In this document: positions 18,038 through 32,000 of the stretch, piece after piece
Layout of the letters: every line of letters begins with the position of its first letter
Numbering within the stretch: position 1 is the stretch's first letter
Assembly (NCBI RefSeq): GCF_020509005.1
Contig: NC_063018.1
Location: 3,348,001-3,412,000 of the forward strand
From: Fulvia fulva
Taxonomy: Eukaryota > Ascomycota > Dothideomycetes > Mycosphaerellales > Mycosphaerellaceae
Length of the DNA: 64,000 nucleotides
Direction: 5' to 3'
The notes under the pieces: generated by a model
The model's database searches: none
Told to the model about the DNA's origin: nothing
The model's input: the letters and a program-made list of their open reading frames with translations, nothing else
Position numbers and translations under genes: made by a program

Positions 18038-19297
18038 ATGATAGCGATCGCAGGAAACGACCAGGAGCAGGAGAGTAACGAGTGGAAGGAGGTCTGCAGG
18101 AAGGCAGAAACAATGGCAATGGCAGGAGATGGCGAGCACCCAGAAAGAGCACTTAAGGGGATGATTTTGGAGCTCCTTGGAGGGCTAAAGGCACTAAGGA
18201 GCCAAACAGGACAGATCATTAACAGGACAGTAGCAGCAGCAGCAAAGAAGAGGACACGGGAAGGCCAGAAACTAAGCTAACCAACCTGGGCAGCAGTTGC
18301 ATCCCAAAACCCTCCCCCCCAGAAAACAGCTATCAAGGTCTACATTTCCGACCAGCAAGAGCAGAAAGAGATTGAGGGCCTGTCAGGCAAGGAGATCATA
18401 CAGAAGATTGGGATATAAGGCATCATTGGAGCCAGGAAAGAGAAGGGAGGTGTCCTTAAGCTGTTCACAGCACAGGAGCAAGACAGGAAGAGGCTAGAGA
18501 CACAGAAGGAGTGGACAGTCAAACTAGGCAAGACGGCTAAGGTCTCACACCAACAAAATATGGTTATTGCCCATGGGATGACCACAAAGTTTGACATTGA
18601 AGGAGACCTTAAGAGGCTGCAGGACCAGAACCAGGCTGTATGCCCAGGGCTACAGATCACAAAAGCAGCATGGGTCAACAGAAAGACAAAGGACACAAAG
18701 AGAGAGTCTTCTCTAGTGCTCTGGATAGGCACTGTAGAACAGGCAAACACCGTGCTTGACAAGGGCATCTTCTGGGAATGCGAAAGAATGGACACAGAAA
18801 TCCATAGAAGCACCCACAGACTACTGCAATGCTTCAAGTGCCAACAGTATGGTCATATCTCTACTAGATGCCCAAGCCAAAAGGACACTTGTTCCCACTG
18901 TGCTGGTAGCCACAAAGTACAGAATTGCACAGCCCCAAAGAGTGAAGCCAGATGTGCATGCTGTGGAAAGAAACACCCTTCCTGGTCCCAAGACTGCACA
19001 GCTAGGATTGAGGCAAAGAGGAGGGCAAGAGAAGCCAGGATCAACACCCCTATCAGATTCCAGACAGGGACAATCACCCAAGAACCCCTAAGGACTGTCT
19101 ACAACCCTCTGAAAAGAGGCAGAACAGAAGAGACCACACAGGCCCAAGGCCACCCTGCTATGGGTAGACCAAAATCAATTGTGGTTGCAGGAAGAGACCC
19201 GTCACAAAGCAGGCTCAACCTTACCACAATCCCAAATAGCAGCCAGCAGCAGGAAGCACGAGAAGACCAGCAGGAGACCAGCATGGATGAGTCATGA
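18038..19297 (+). pseudogene. LINE-2 ORF1 (gag-like, zinc knuckles), two stops
   Basis: One frame of 419 codons, interrupted by TAA at 18278-18280 and TAA at 18416-18418; each is one C-to-T step from CAA. The N-terminal part is Gln/Glu-rich. The C-terminal half holds three knuckles: CFKCQQYGHISTRC, CSHCAGSHKVQNC and CACCGKKHPSWSQDC. By analogy with other Tad-group ORF1 proteins it would bind the LINE RNA. The stop TGA (19295-19297) overlaps the ORF2 ATG (19294-19296). Confidence 0.87.
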
Positions 19298-22200
19298 TTG
19301 AGACACCTAATCTTACCACTATCCAGTACAACGTCAACAAAAGCCAGCACAAGGTCCAGAGAAGCTTTCTCCAAGCACTGGACCCAAAGAAACACCTAGT
19401 TATTGCAGTCCAGGAACCTTGGATCAACAGCAAATCTAACAGACCATCTACTGCTAACGACCCAAGGTATCACACACTCCTAGCCAAACAAGGCACCCCT
19501 AGAACATGCATGTACATCAGCAAAGAGATGGCAACAGACAGCTGGGAACAAATCCAACAGGAAGGGGGAGACATCACCTCAGTCAGACTCAACACCAACC
19601 AAAGCAGCATCCACATCCACAGTGTATACAACCCACCCCCCAGCTCCAGAAGCAGCACCCAGCTGGGCACACTACAACAGCTGCCAGACATCCTGCAGAG
19701 TGACTCCCAACACATCGTGCTGGGAGACTTCAACTTGCACCATCCTACATGGGGATCAGACTTTGCACCTGCCCATCACTTCCTAGCTAACAGACTCCTC
19801 TCCACTACCCAAAGCAACAACATGCACCTAGTTACCCCAAAGGGCCTAACTACCTGGTCACAGAGAGCAAGCTCAAGCACCATTGACCTGTGCTTTGCAT
19901 CACATGACCTGCAGCAGAAGGTCACCAGATGCTGGGTTAACCAGGACTTGGAGTCCTCATCAGATCACCTCCCAATTCAGGTGGAGTTTGAAACACAGAC
20001 ACAGCAGGAAGGAGACCTAGAACCTCAGCTGGCCTGGAAGGCAGCCAACTGGGAACAGATTAGACAAGACCTGGAACAGAAGCTAGCTGGACTAGAGACC
20101 AGGAGACTGGAAACAGCCTTAGACATAGACCAAGCAGTGGCAGAACTGGTTAGAACAATGCAGGAAACTGCGGCAGCCCACACCAGAGAAAAGAAACAGT
20201 CACTGTACCAGAAGCCATTCTGGACAAAGGAATGCTCAGAGAAGGTCAAGGCAGCCAGGCAGGCCAGGAGAGCCCTTACCCAGAGCCACTCCCAGGAAGC
20301 ATGGGACAGATACAACCAGGCAACCAGAGACAAGAAGGCCCAGATCAAGAGGGACAAGATGCTGGAGTGGAGGTCAACAGTTGGATCCATTACCCAGAAT
20401 CCTGAGAAGATGTGGAAACTAGCAAAGTGGGCAAGACAACCCACACAGGACAGAAACATGCTGCCCCAGTTTCCAAACATTGAAGACCAGGAAGGAGTAA
20501 TCCAACACACTCTCCCAGGAAAGGCACAGGCATTGGGGAAACATTTCTTTGGCACACAGGTAGAAGCTGACCTGCAGGATCTGGAGGGCAGTGTGTATCC
20601 AACACCACTAGAGCAATCCTGCACAGTGGGAGAGGGAGAGATCAAGAGCATCATTAAGAGACTCTCAGGAAACAAGGCCCCAGGACCAGATGGGATTCCA
20701 AACTTGTTCATTAAGACATGCAAGGACCAGATCTCCCCTACACTGTCAAACATCTTTTCACAGTGCATGGCCCAAGGACACTGCCCTAAACACTTCAAGG
20801 AGTCACTGACTGTGGTCTTGAGAAAACCACAGAAAGAGGACTACACAAAGCTAAAGGCATACAGACCTATTGCCTTGCTCAACACACTGGGCAAACTCCT
20901 GGAAAAGATCATAGCAGAAAGGCTGACAAACCTAGCTGAAGAACATGGTATCCTTCCTGAAGAACAGATGGGAGGCAGGAAACAAAGATCAACACTAACA
21001 GCTGTAGAACTTATCACAAAGCAGATCAAGATCCTATAGCACTTTAGGAACAACAAAGCAGCCACACTCCTCTCACTGGACATATCAGGAGCCTTTGACA
21101 ATGTCTCACACCAGAGGCTGATCCACATCCTGAAACAGAAGGCTATCCCTAACTGGACAGTCCAGTTTATCCAGTCCTTCCTCAGAGGCAGAACCACAAG
21201 ACTAAGACTGGGCAGATACAAATCTGACAGCATGCCTACAGAGACAGGAATCCCACAGGGATCAACAATGTCTCCAATCCTGTTTCTCCTCTTTATGGCA
21301 GACCTGCCAGCAAAGCTAAACTCCAGAAACACATCAGCCTCAGGGTTTGTAGATGACACAAACATCCTAGCCTGGTCAGACAGCACAGAAGAGAACTGCA
21401 GAATCTTGCAGAAGAAACACAAGGAATGTGAGGAATGGGCCAGGAAACATGGAGCCAGATTTGCCCCAGAGAAGTATTAACTCATCCACTTCAGTAGAGC
21501 CAGAAACAGACACAATATGCAAGCCCCAATCACTATTCAGGGACACACAACAGAACCCTCAAGTGAATTAAGGGTGCTAGGAATATGGATGGATCCAAAG
21601 CTCAGCTGGGGACCACAGGTCAAGAAAGCACAGGCAAGAGCAGACAACAACAGGCAATCAATTGACAGGCTTACAGCCTCCACATGGGGAGCCACATTTG
21701 CGAAAGCAAAGGTTATGTACAAGGCCATTGTGAAGCCAGCCATGCTATATGGAGCCCAGATCTGGTCAGCCCAAGACAAGATCCCAAAGAGAATTGCAGA
21801 TCCTATCAGCAGAGCCCAAGCCTCCTGTCTGAAAAAGGTGCTTGGAGCACACAAGTCAACTCCAACAAGGGTGGTCAAAATGGAGTCTGGCTCCCCACCA
21901 GCCAAGCTCTACCTTCAAGGGTTGAGATACCAGTATGCAGGAAAGACGTCTGCATACCCAGCCCAGCTAGTAATCCAGAAGGCAGTCAACAAAATCAGGA
22001 GCCAGTGCACAAGAAGGCACAGACAAGCAAGACCCAATCCAGCCCCACAGAAGCAGCAGGACCTGCAGAAGTTCAAAGAACTAACAGAACAGCTGCACCT
22101 AGCCCAGCAGGAACAGGACAGAAGGGCTCAAGGGAGAGGATCAGCAGCCAGCCAAGGGAAGAAGCAACAGTCTCTAGCTGAAAGGATGGCAGGACTCCTC

Positions 22201-22680
22201 TGGAAGACTGAATGGACAAGAACCCCACAGAGGCCAGGAACCCCAAAGGCACTCCAACAGTTTGGTAGCCACAACTACCTACTGTACTCAGACCTGACCA
22301 GGTCAGAAGCAAGCATAGCAATACAAATCCGCTCTGAACACATCGGAGTCAGGGCATACCTGCATCAGAGAAAAGTCCCAGGTATCGAAGACAAGAGTTG
22401 CCCATGCGGCTACCTGTCCCAGAATGTCGAACATAGACTTCTGGTTTGCAAAGAATGGAGTACAGGGAGAGGTGAATGGAGGGCAAGGGCAAGGAACAGA
22501 AACTTCCAAGCCATGATCAGCAATAAGGGAGACCTCTAGAGAATTACAAGGTGGATCATCCACCAAGGATTTTTGGAGCAGTTCTCTCTTACTAGGGAAA
22601 CAGAGAGATGGATTGAGGAGAGAAAGAAGGAGGAGGAGAGCAGGAAGAGGGGGACAACTCTAGGGTTGCAGACAAGGTAG
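19294..22680 (+). pseudogene. LINE-2 ORF2 (endonuclease and reverse transcriptase), three stops
   Basis: One frame of 1128 codons with stops at 21037-21039 (TAG), 21478-21480 (TAA) and 22537-22539 (TAG). It contains an apurinic-type endonuclease at the N-terminus (VAVQEPWIN, LGDFNLHHP, SSDHLP), then the RT domain with NKAPGPDGIP, LSLDISGAFD, GIPQGSTMSP and FVDDTNILAW. Near the C-terminus is a Cys/His stretch, CPCGYLSQNVEHRLLVC. The stops are explainable by single C-to-T or G-to-A changes, so the ancestor was recently coding. The ATGA overlap with ORF1 suggests reinitiation or coupled translation. Confidence 0.9.
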
Positions 22681-22895
22681 TCAGAGGCTAACCACCATGA
22701 CACTAGTGCACCCTAATGGAAGGAAAACTGAGAACTCATGGCAAGGAAGCTATTAGAGAAGGAGAGGAGGTTTTTACCTAGGAATAGGTTTCCTACCTTA
22801 TGCAGTAACATATATAGACATAAACCCGTATAGGCCGGAGGGCACCACAACGGGTAAATGAATCATCTATCTATCTATCTATATTCGCTAAGAAG

Positions 22896-25800
22896 GGTTT
22901 CTAGGGTAAGCTTACGTACTATCTCTACGGTAGTGACCATTTTATAAGCAAGTGCCTACACCTTTCTATAGCTTAGTAGGCTATTAGGAACAAGGACAAA
23001 CTAGCTAGGGTTACCTATCCTACTAAGAGATAACCGTCACTACCTCGTAGGAGGTCATTATTACTAAACCTTCGTGATGTCCTTAAGGTAATAACGGACC
23101 TTACAAAGTAGATAAAGGAGAGCCGTAAGCCAAAGGCCTCCTCTAGTAAGCCTATAAGGGCCTATACGACCTAGGAAGACGCATTAGACTCTAAGATACT
23201 ATTAGAAGATGATGATGTTAATAAGGTTGCCTATTCTACTATAGAAGCTAAAGGTAAGTACCCCTCGTCCGAGTAGTTGCTTAACTCTTATATATCATTA
23301 TATATAAGTGACCAAGATTTACTATTTAGGACACTAAAGCCTCTTTAAAAGAGGAAGTAGATTAAGGTTAGGGGTGGCTATCTACAAGCTATATATATAA
23401 GAAGTATAGTAATAGGTGGTCCTTCTAGAAAGCAAATTGTCTTAGAAAATGTCCTATTTGTTCCTAGCCTTAGAGTTAGTCTTGTTTCGTGGAATTAGTT
23501 TAGCTAACAGTTTGCTATCTAACTACCTAGTTTCACCCTAAAATCCTTGTCTAGTAAACCCGTTGTCTAGACTAAACTTCGAGGAGGAGTACCGTTTATC
23601 TACTCGATCTCGGAAATTCTTAAGCTATAGTATACTAGTATACTCTCTTAAGAACGTGACGGTACCGCTATAGCTAATACTAAGTCTAAAGATTAGTAGG
23701 AGCTATAGTATAGAAGATGTGTATACCTTAGTAAGGGACTACTAAGAAACCTATATAGAGTTACTAATAAGAAAGATCCTATTCCTATTCCTTCTAAACA
23801 CTAGAATTATAAGGTCTGCTCCCTTATAAATATAAGGAAGTTTAAAGGACGTACTATAGAGAGGAAAAGGGAGAGGCTAGCCCTCATCTCTATTAATATC
23901 TATAGGCCTTTTTAGGGCGTAGTCTCTAGGCTAGGATACAAATATTAGCTTAAGATTATAGACAACTTCTCTAGGAAGAAGTAGGTAATCCCTTTGAAGG
24001 CTAGGAGCGACGCTCCTATAGCCCTACGGAATTAGAAGGTCTAGGTAGAACGGCAGTTAAGGTGCTTTCTATCTACGATCCGTAGTAATAGTATAAAGGA
24101 AATTCTCGCCTTACTAAAAGAGTAGGAGAAGGAGTTTAGTACTTAGATAGACACGACTAATGCCTATAACTCTCTTCAAGATAGATCTATAGAAAGGTCA
24201 ATTCAAGCCTCTAAGAACATAGTCCGGGCTATACTTAAAGACTCTAGTATACGAGTTAAGTTCTAGCTAGAAGCTTTGTAAGCACAGACTATAATTAGAA
24301 ACAGACTGCCTAATAGTCCGATTATTAATAGTATTGCTCTTTTACTAGAAGAAGCCTTTACTAGCTAAGTACTGTTAGTCGACTATTTCCCCGTCTAGGG
24401 ATATAAAGCTATAGTCTATATAGACCTAAGAGCCTAACCTTAAGGCTTAAGGAGAGACAAGTTAATAAACCGAGGAAAAGAAGCCGTGTTTATAGGCTAC
24501 TTAGAAAACACTACAAAACAATAGCTATTCTAGGATCCCGATATAAAAGCTATAAAAGCGTATAGTCACGTCGACTAGTTTAAGAATAAGAAGGGGGGAG
24601 ATATAGATCTTGGTATCACCTTTACTAACTAGCCGAGTCGAGCGCTATAGCGCAATCCTATTAGGAGGAAGCCCTTTAGGGCGAAATTTTCCGATAGGGG
24701 ATTATCAGAGACACCGTTACAAAGGCTAGGAGAAAATATTAAGGCGGTTTTAACACTATCGAAGGCCGATAACGGTAGATCTATACAGAACCTACCTAAG
24801 TTGTTAACACTATAGTAACCGCTATTTATATAACTTCCCCCTCCCCTAAAGGACATTAGGGAATACTAGAAGTTTAGAGATCAGGGTACTCTAATAAAAG
24901 AAAAAGAAGATGTCGTTCAGTTCGACCTATCCGAATACCTAGCGCTACCTCAGGTTATAGGTAATAAGAGGTTAAGGGGGGACGGAGATAATAACTCTAA
25001 AGAGTATAAGGCTAAATACTATAAGGCTCTTATCGCCTAGATGTTCTATCTAGACCCTATAATAAGCTAGGTAGAGGAGATTCTAAACGACGTAGAAGAA
25101 CATACATTTGCTACTATTAGGCAGGCTATAGCCTATTAACAGGAAGTACTAATCCTAAAGTCCTATAAGGTAGCCGTAGGAGACCCCGAATAGGGATATA
25201 TATAGAGAGAGGTAATCGAGAACAAACTTATTACCTTAGTAAGTAACAACACCTAGGAAACAGTTGTACCGCTAAAGGGTACGAATCTAATTACTTCTAG
25301 GTAGGTCTTTAATATAAAAAGAATGATTAGTAGAGCTATTAAGAAGTTTAAGGCAAGACTAGTTATAAGAGGGTTTTTATAGAAATATAGGGTTGACTTC
25401 GAAGAGGCCTTTGTACCTACTATTAGACATAATACTCTCCGAGTATTTATAGTAGTAGTGTGTAAGAGAGATCTCGAGATGTACCTAGTAGATGTGAATA
25501 ATGCTTTTACCTAAAGTAGCCTTCTTAAAGACATCTATATAATCCTACCCCTAGGAGTTAAAGCACCTCTAAACATAGTATTTAAGGTCCTACGAAGCCT
25601 TTATAGGCTTAAGTAAGTAGCTAGAGACTAGAACAAGCTCTATGTTACGAAGCTAGAGAAGATTAGATTTACCTAGTCCTAGGTAGATCTATATCTACTT
25701 ATCTATACGGATAGAGACCTTATAGTCCTTACCTATATAGATGACATACCTATTATAGCTCCGAAGCTATTAGATGTTCAGTAGTTTAAGGCTAAGCTTA

Positions 25801-26617
25801 GAAAAGTGTTTAAGATTAAAGATCTTAGTAAACCTACGAAGATCCTTAGAATAAGGATTATAAGAGATAGGTCCTAAGGCACTTTAAAGCTTAATTAAGG
25901 ATACTATATCTACGCTAACTTAGCTAAGATAAACATAGCTAGAGAGAAGGCTACGCTAACCTACTTACCTATAGAGAGCTACGAGCATTTAGTACCTACG
26001 GTACCTATAGATAAGAGGTGTAACAAATAGGATTACTAGAGCTATAATAGTACCTAGATGTAGCTAATAACAATAACAAGGCTAGACTTAGCATTCCCCC
26101 TTAGAAGAATTAGCTTATATGTTACTAATCCCTCGTAGCAGTATATAAAGGCTTTAAAGAAGCTCTCCTAATACCTACGGTCGTACCTAGACCTAGGTCT
26201 TATATATAGAAAGGGAGGGGGCAATCTCTAGGGATACTCGGACTCTAACTACGCTATAGACAAAGTGGATAGAGTCTTAATTCTAGGATATATATAGTTC
26301 CTTTATAGATCACCTATGTCCTAGATAAGTAGGAAGTAGAAGTCTATTACAACATTAATAATAGAAGCTAAGTTTATAGCTATAAACGTAGCCGTAAAGT
26401 AGTCACAATTTCTTACTACTGTCCTTAGGGAAATAGGGTGCCTAGAACTAGTAGGAAAGAGCTCTTTCTAGCCGAGTATAAGGGTAAGTAAGGGTACTAT
26501 TAACGAGCTAAGGCTAGTTAAGCTTATAGGTAATAACTAAGCCACTTTAATACTTATTAAAGATGCCTATATATATAAAAGGTCACAGTATATTAATGTT
26601 ATATATAACTATATTAG
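22896..26617 (+). pseudogene. Copia-2 gag-pol main part, RIP-degraded
   Basis: Colinear with Copia-1 pol (about 38900-42800). The plus strand reads through the protease (near 23270), the integrase core with a DNFSRKK-like stretch near 23960, the RT and the RNase H region, but with stops every few codons. At 23960-23990 it matches Copia-1 40128-40150 almost base for base. Gypsy-2 interrupts it at 26617, leaving ATTAG. Confidence 0.78.
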
Positions 26618-26801
26618 TGTTACGGGTAGCCCGCGACCCCCTACTATAGCTACGTCGGCCCGGCTAAACCGCGGACCTTCCGTATCGGGTTAGCGCGGCT
26701 TAGCTTTACTTTATAACTTCGCCGCGCCTCGCGCTCCTCTTTCGTAGCTTTATAGAACAATAACTATCTCGTTCGGACCCTATAGTACGCGCGCCCTTAT
26801 A
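26618..26801 (+). repeat. Gypsy-2 5' LTR
   Basis: 184 bp starting TGTTACGGG (TGTCACGGG in Gypsy-1) and ending CCCTTATA. It is followed by GTTTGTTCTAC, the primer-site sequence also seen in Gypsy-1. Confidence 0.9.
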
Positions 26802-26937
26802 GTTTGTTCTACTACCCTACCTAGATCGCGGATCTAGGTAAGGGACGCGTAATAATAGGAATAGATAGAACCGTAGAACTCGAGAACGCGTAGAGTCGTA
26901 TTAGAATATAGAACACGGTAAGGCGTATAGCGCGTAG

Positions 26938-29058
26938 ATACCTAGAGAACGTAACGTAGCGATATTATTAGTAGGTAGTCGCGCGCTCGTAGATAGTCAG
27001 GATATAGGCACCGTTACTCCTCCCCCGAACCTAGATAATATAACTTTATAAATAGCGAACGGCGGTATACTACCGCTACCTAAGCCTAAGGGCAAAAGTA
27101 AGTAGCGTATATCTCTTTTCCCCGACCTCTCCTCTGTCCCTTAGAGTTAGATATAGGACGACAACCGGCGGGTTATAGTAGATACCGGTGTCGCGCTATA
27201 ATAAGAGATTAATAAAGCTTACTAGAAGGCCTTCGAGCGAGAAGAAGGTAGTAAGATTAACTTTATAGAACTGTTCGAGTTTAAGCTCAAAGAGAACCTA
27301 GGCGGCGACCTAGACGAGGTATATCTATTACTCGACGAGGTAGAATATATTCTCGTATCCGAATACTAGAATGTTACCCTAGATAACCTTGCGACCCTTA
27401 CATCCTAATACCCGAAAACTACCTACGACATCGTACTATAAGTAGTTAATATAGCGATTACTAAGGGTAGACAACTCGATATAATAGAGCGAGCTAACGA
27501 CCTCTAGAACACCTAGTATACTACGCTATATACCGAATACGACCGTATCTATAAGATGCTACGAAGTAAAGAGCTTGTTATATAGAAAATGGTAGTAGAT
27601 CTTAAGAGTAAGAAGGATTACGACCTAGCTAAGTTATAAGAGCTAGAGAAGAAATATAAGGAAGCTAATAACCTATATAAGCAGTTTAGCGAGATCTACG
27701 AGAAGGAGAAGAAGAAGGCATAAGATGCTAAGGCGAAGAACTAGGCCCTATAATAAGAAGTTAATAACCTAAAGGCTCGGCTTAAGGTAGGAGACACTAT
27801 ATAGAACGGAGGTAGGGGCCGCTTAGGCCGCCGACCCTCTCGTTCCCGCCTACGCGAGACCTTACTCGAGCAGCTATTACGTAGGTATCGCGAAGCTACT
27901 AGTAGAGGTAGCGGTAGCGGTAGTAGTAATAATAATAGAGACGACGATGACCGTAGTAATAATAGCCGAGGACGTAATAACGACCGTCCGCGACTAGGAC
28001 CTAATAATAGTCGTAACTCGAGAATATGTAATACCCGTACCTAGACACTACTAGTTAACCTCCTAGAACGTCTCTTTACTATTAACCGTACCCTTACTCG
28101 CGGTATAGAGATCGGTAAGGGTATGCCTAACCCTAAGTACTTTAAGAACGATAATGACCCTAATTTCGACAGCTAGTATAGTAGTGTTCTCCTAAAGCTA
28201 ACTATAGTAACCTTCCGTACTAAGGTAGATAGTCTACGCTTTGTATATAGGTAGACGTAAGGTAATCCTTAGCGAAGTATTAAGCCGAGGATCCCTATGC
28301 CTAGATAGCAGTCCTTTAACGAGTTTAAGACTAGAGAAGAGTTATTAGATTAGATAACACGCTAATATAGTATACGTAATAAAGGAACTAAGGCTATAGT
28401 TAATATTACTACCTATAAGTAAGAACAAGGCGAAACCTTTATAGCCTTCTATATACGCTACTCGAAGTTACGCGCCTAGATGTTATAGACCGATAAGACC
28501 GAGCTTATACTATTCCGTAACTAACTAAACCGTAAGTACTTTATTAAGACCTTCGGCGACCGCGAAGTCGACCGCCGCCTAGATAGTATATAAGACGTTA
28601 TCGAGGAGTATACCGTACTAGACGAGAGCTTCTACGAGACAGATCGACTATACCCGTAGAAGGAGCGCCCCTATACTAATAGCAACTCGAACGGTAATAG
28701 CGGCTAGAATAACTAGAATAATAGTAACGTAGTTACTAGTACCGCTACCGGTATAGTAGGTGCCTTAGTATAGCGCCTACTATAGTACGCTAGTACTAAG
28801 AAGAAGGAGGATCTACCGATATATCTATAGAACCTACCTACGCTTAACCGTAAGTAGCGCGAAGACCTTAAGAAGTAGGGTAAGTACTACCGCTACCGTA
28901 TAGGTTCTTATATATCGACTAACCCTAAATACCTAATATATAGGTACGATAGCGACTATCGCCTACCGCGTCTACGTAATACTACGCCGAATCCGAACGC
29001 GAACCTTAGTTCCCTAGCCGCCGATCCGTAGTAGGGAAATAGTACGACCGCTACCTAA
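26938..29058 (+). pseudogene. Gypsy-2 gag, RIP-degraded
   Basis: Full-length equivalent of the 708-residue Gypsy-1 Gag. The start is now ATA (26938-26940) and many Gln, Trp and other codons are stops. The coiled-coil, Arg/Gly-rich and capsid parts can be followed by alignment. The frame ends TAA at 29056-29058. Confidence 0.85.
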
Positions 29059-32000
29059 GCGTAGTAGATAGCGGTTACCTAAACTTCCTAGGACAGAAAG
29101 AGTATAAGATTGAGAGATACGGAATGTAAGAGACGGTAATAGACTATAGTAAGGAGCTTAAGATATCGGTATACGTACTAGATAAGTAATAGCTAGCTAT
29201 ACACCCTTATATAGTGTTACCCGTAATAATATAATATAGAAAGGCTCGAGGCCTTATAGATTCTACTTCTACCTCTCTCTTTCTTAACTAGAAATTTATA
29301 CGTAAATACACAATACCCCTAATCCCTTTGACGTAAAGCCGACGACTAATACTAGGAGATAGAACGGCTACTATACGGTAGATTATACACGCGGCCCTTA
29401 TAGACGTAGTTATCGGCGATTATTACGAGCAAATGTTATACTACGTCACCGACCTCGAATATAATATTGTCTTTAGCCTACCGTAGCTTATAGCGTATAA
29501 CCTAAACATCTTCTAGGAGATAGGCGAGGTGGCATTTAGATCGGATTACTGCTTTAGTCACTATCTATAGAATAAGACATCGATAATAGTATAATCCCTA
29601 AACTATCGCGAGAAGAAGAAGTAGGCACTAGTACGGTACGGACTAGAGCCCTTTACTAGAGAAGTAGCGAGCTTTATAGTAGGAGGGGCGGAGCTAAACG
29701 TCTTATTATATAACCTAGAAGACATAGACAATAAAGAAGTAGACTACTAGGGCGTTTCTTAACGTACGTAGGGAATATACGCGTACCGGCCTAGGGCTAA
29801 GTACTTCTATATTATACCTACTAGGCGTAAGAGCGACGACCGAGAGCTTAAGCTAAGTACAATAGCTACTAATGATCTAGACCAATTCTTAAACAAGTAG
29901 TTCAATCATAACCCGAAGGAGAAGTTGCCGCCGATATACTACGATATTACGGACGCTTTCTTAGCTAAGGATTATAAAGGACTCCTACCTTACCGACTAG
30001 GCGTAGATCATAAGATTCACATTAAGCCTAATAGTCTAGAAGAGCTACTATACCGTAAGCCCTACGGCCTAGCTAAGAAGGAGAACGAGGTAGTTAAGAA
30101 ATAGCTAGACGAGTAAATATCTAAAGGGAAGGTACGGAAAGTAGGGCAAAAGACGAGCTAGTCTCCTACACTAGTACTAGTAGTACGTGAGCCTAGAGGT
30201 AGGCTACGTGTTTATATCGACTATAGAGGATTGAATACGATCACTATTAAGAACCGGTATCCGATTCCCTTGATATAAGAGACGCTTAACCGTATATACG
30301 GTAAGAAGTACTCTACGAAGCTAGACATTATAGTAGCCTTTAACAAGTTACGGATAGCTAAAGGGTACGAGTAGTTAACGGCGTTTGCGATACGATACGG
30401 CATCTACGAGTGTCTAGTACTACTATTCGGCTTGTATAACGGACTAGCATCGTTCTAATTATATATTAATAAGGTCTTATAAGAACACCTAGACGACTTT
30501 ATGTCGACCTACCTAGATAACGTACTTATCTTTAGTAACACCTTAGAGGAGCATATTGAACACGTACGGGAGGTTCTTACTAAGCTACGCGATATAGGAC
30601 TTATAGTAGACATCGACAAAAGCGAATTCTACTAATAGAAGGTAAAGTATCTTAGGCTAATTATAACCCCTAACGGTATCGAGATAGACCCCGAGAAACT
30701 CGAATATATTTAGACATAGGAAGCTCCTAAGAACCTAAAGGATGTCTAGGCCTTCCTTAGATTTGCCAACTTCTATAGGCGGTTTATCGAAGCATTTTCG
30801 CGTATAGCTACTCCTCTTACAAACCTGACCAAGTCGGACGGACTAAGTAATCATAAGAATAGAAGGATTCAATAGTCACTAGATTACTAACGAGCCTTTA
30901 ACAATTTGAAAGCTACGTCTAGTAAAGCCGGTATACTCGTATATTATATACTAGGTAGAGAAACGGTAGTAGAGATAGATTCTTTAGATTTTATAAACGC
31001 CGGCGTACTTTCGTAGTATAACGAGAGTAGTGTGCTACATCCTATAGCCTTCTACTCGAAGAAGTTAAGTCTATAGGAGTACAATTATGAAATCTATAAC
31101 AAGGAACTATTAGCTATTATTAAGGCTTTTAAGGAATATAGACCCGAGCTCGCCTACGAAGTAGATAATAAGGACTTATAGCTAGTCAAGATTTATACTA
31201 ACTATAAGAACCTAGAATACTTTATAAAGACAAAGTAGCTAAATCGGCGACAAGCGCGTTAGGCTAAGTTCTTATTATAGTTCAACTTCAAGATAATATA
31301 CCGTCTAGGACTTTAAGGTATAAAGCTAGACAGCCTAACGAGACGTAGCTAGGACCTTCCGTAGGGGGTAGACGACCCTCGGAACTAGTATTAGCATTAG
31401 ACATTACTACCTCCTAAGCGATTCCTTAAGATCGCCTTACTATAGGTAATAGTAGAAGATACGCCGGAAGAAGAGGAACTAGTATAGCTAAACCCTAAAG
31501 CTAAAGAGTTTATGCCTATAGAACGAGATACGCCTACTAAACAACCGGCGACGCGTAAAAGTTAGCGGGAAGCCAAACTCGAGTATCGAATATCGACGGC
31601 GTACGTAACCGATAACGAGCTTAAGACCGCAATTAAGGACCTATAGAAAGACCGTACTCCTATACTACTATAGAGAGCGAAGATTCACCTAGTATACTAT
31701 AAAGTAGATAGCGACCTACTATATATTCGAAATTAATACGACGGCTAGAGCTTATAGGTACTAAATGACTAAGCCTTATAGACTAGGATTTCAAGATAAA
31801 CTATAACGCTCTAGTAGTAGGCTATCTAGGACGAGCTCGTACTTATAAACTCGTAGAACGTAAATTCTACTAGCCTAGATTAGCGAGATCCGTACGTAGA
31901 TATACCGCGAATTACCGTACCTACCGTATAATAAAATCTCTATACTCCTAGCTACTAGGATTATTATAGCTACTTCCTATTCTAGATCGGCCTTAGAAAC

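Larger units (their letters stand above)
17975..22878 (+). mobile_element. LINE-2: near-complete Tad-like LINE of a second family
   Basis: About 4.9 kb, flanked by a 17-bp duplication and ending in an (ATCT)n tail at 22864-22878. It has ORF1 with three zinc knuckles and ORF2 with endonuclease and RT, the ORFs overlapping as ATGA. The coding part keeps normal CA/TG content, but five in-frame stops break it. The first 55 bp look RIP-altered while the body does not. Only its extreme 3' end resembles the 69-bp scrap at 48796-48864. No mutated sister copy of its coding region is in the window. Confidence 0.92.

Noticed and set aside
20025..20798. A 257-codon minus-strand frame inside LINE-2.
   Set aside because: It is the antisense of ORF2 with an odd Ser/Cys/Phe-rich composition; the sense strand carries clear endonuclease and RT motifs.
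22861..22880. ATCT repeats as independent microsatellites (also near 2794, 48855, 54104, 61051).
   Set aside because: Each sits exactly at a LINE 3' end next to a target duplication, so they are LINE tails.
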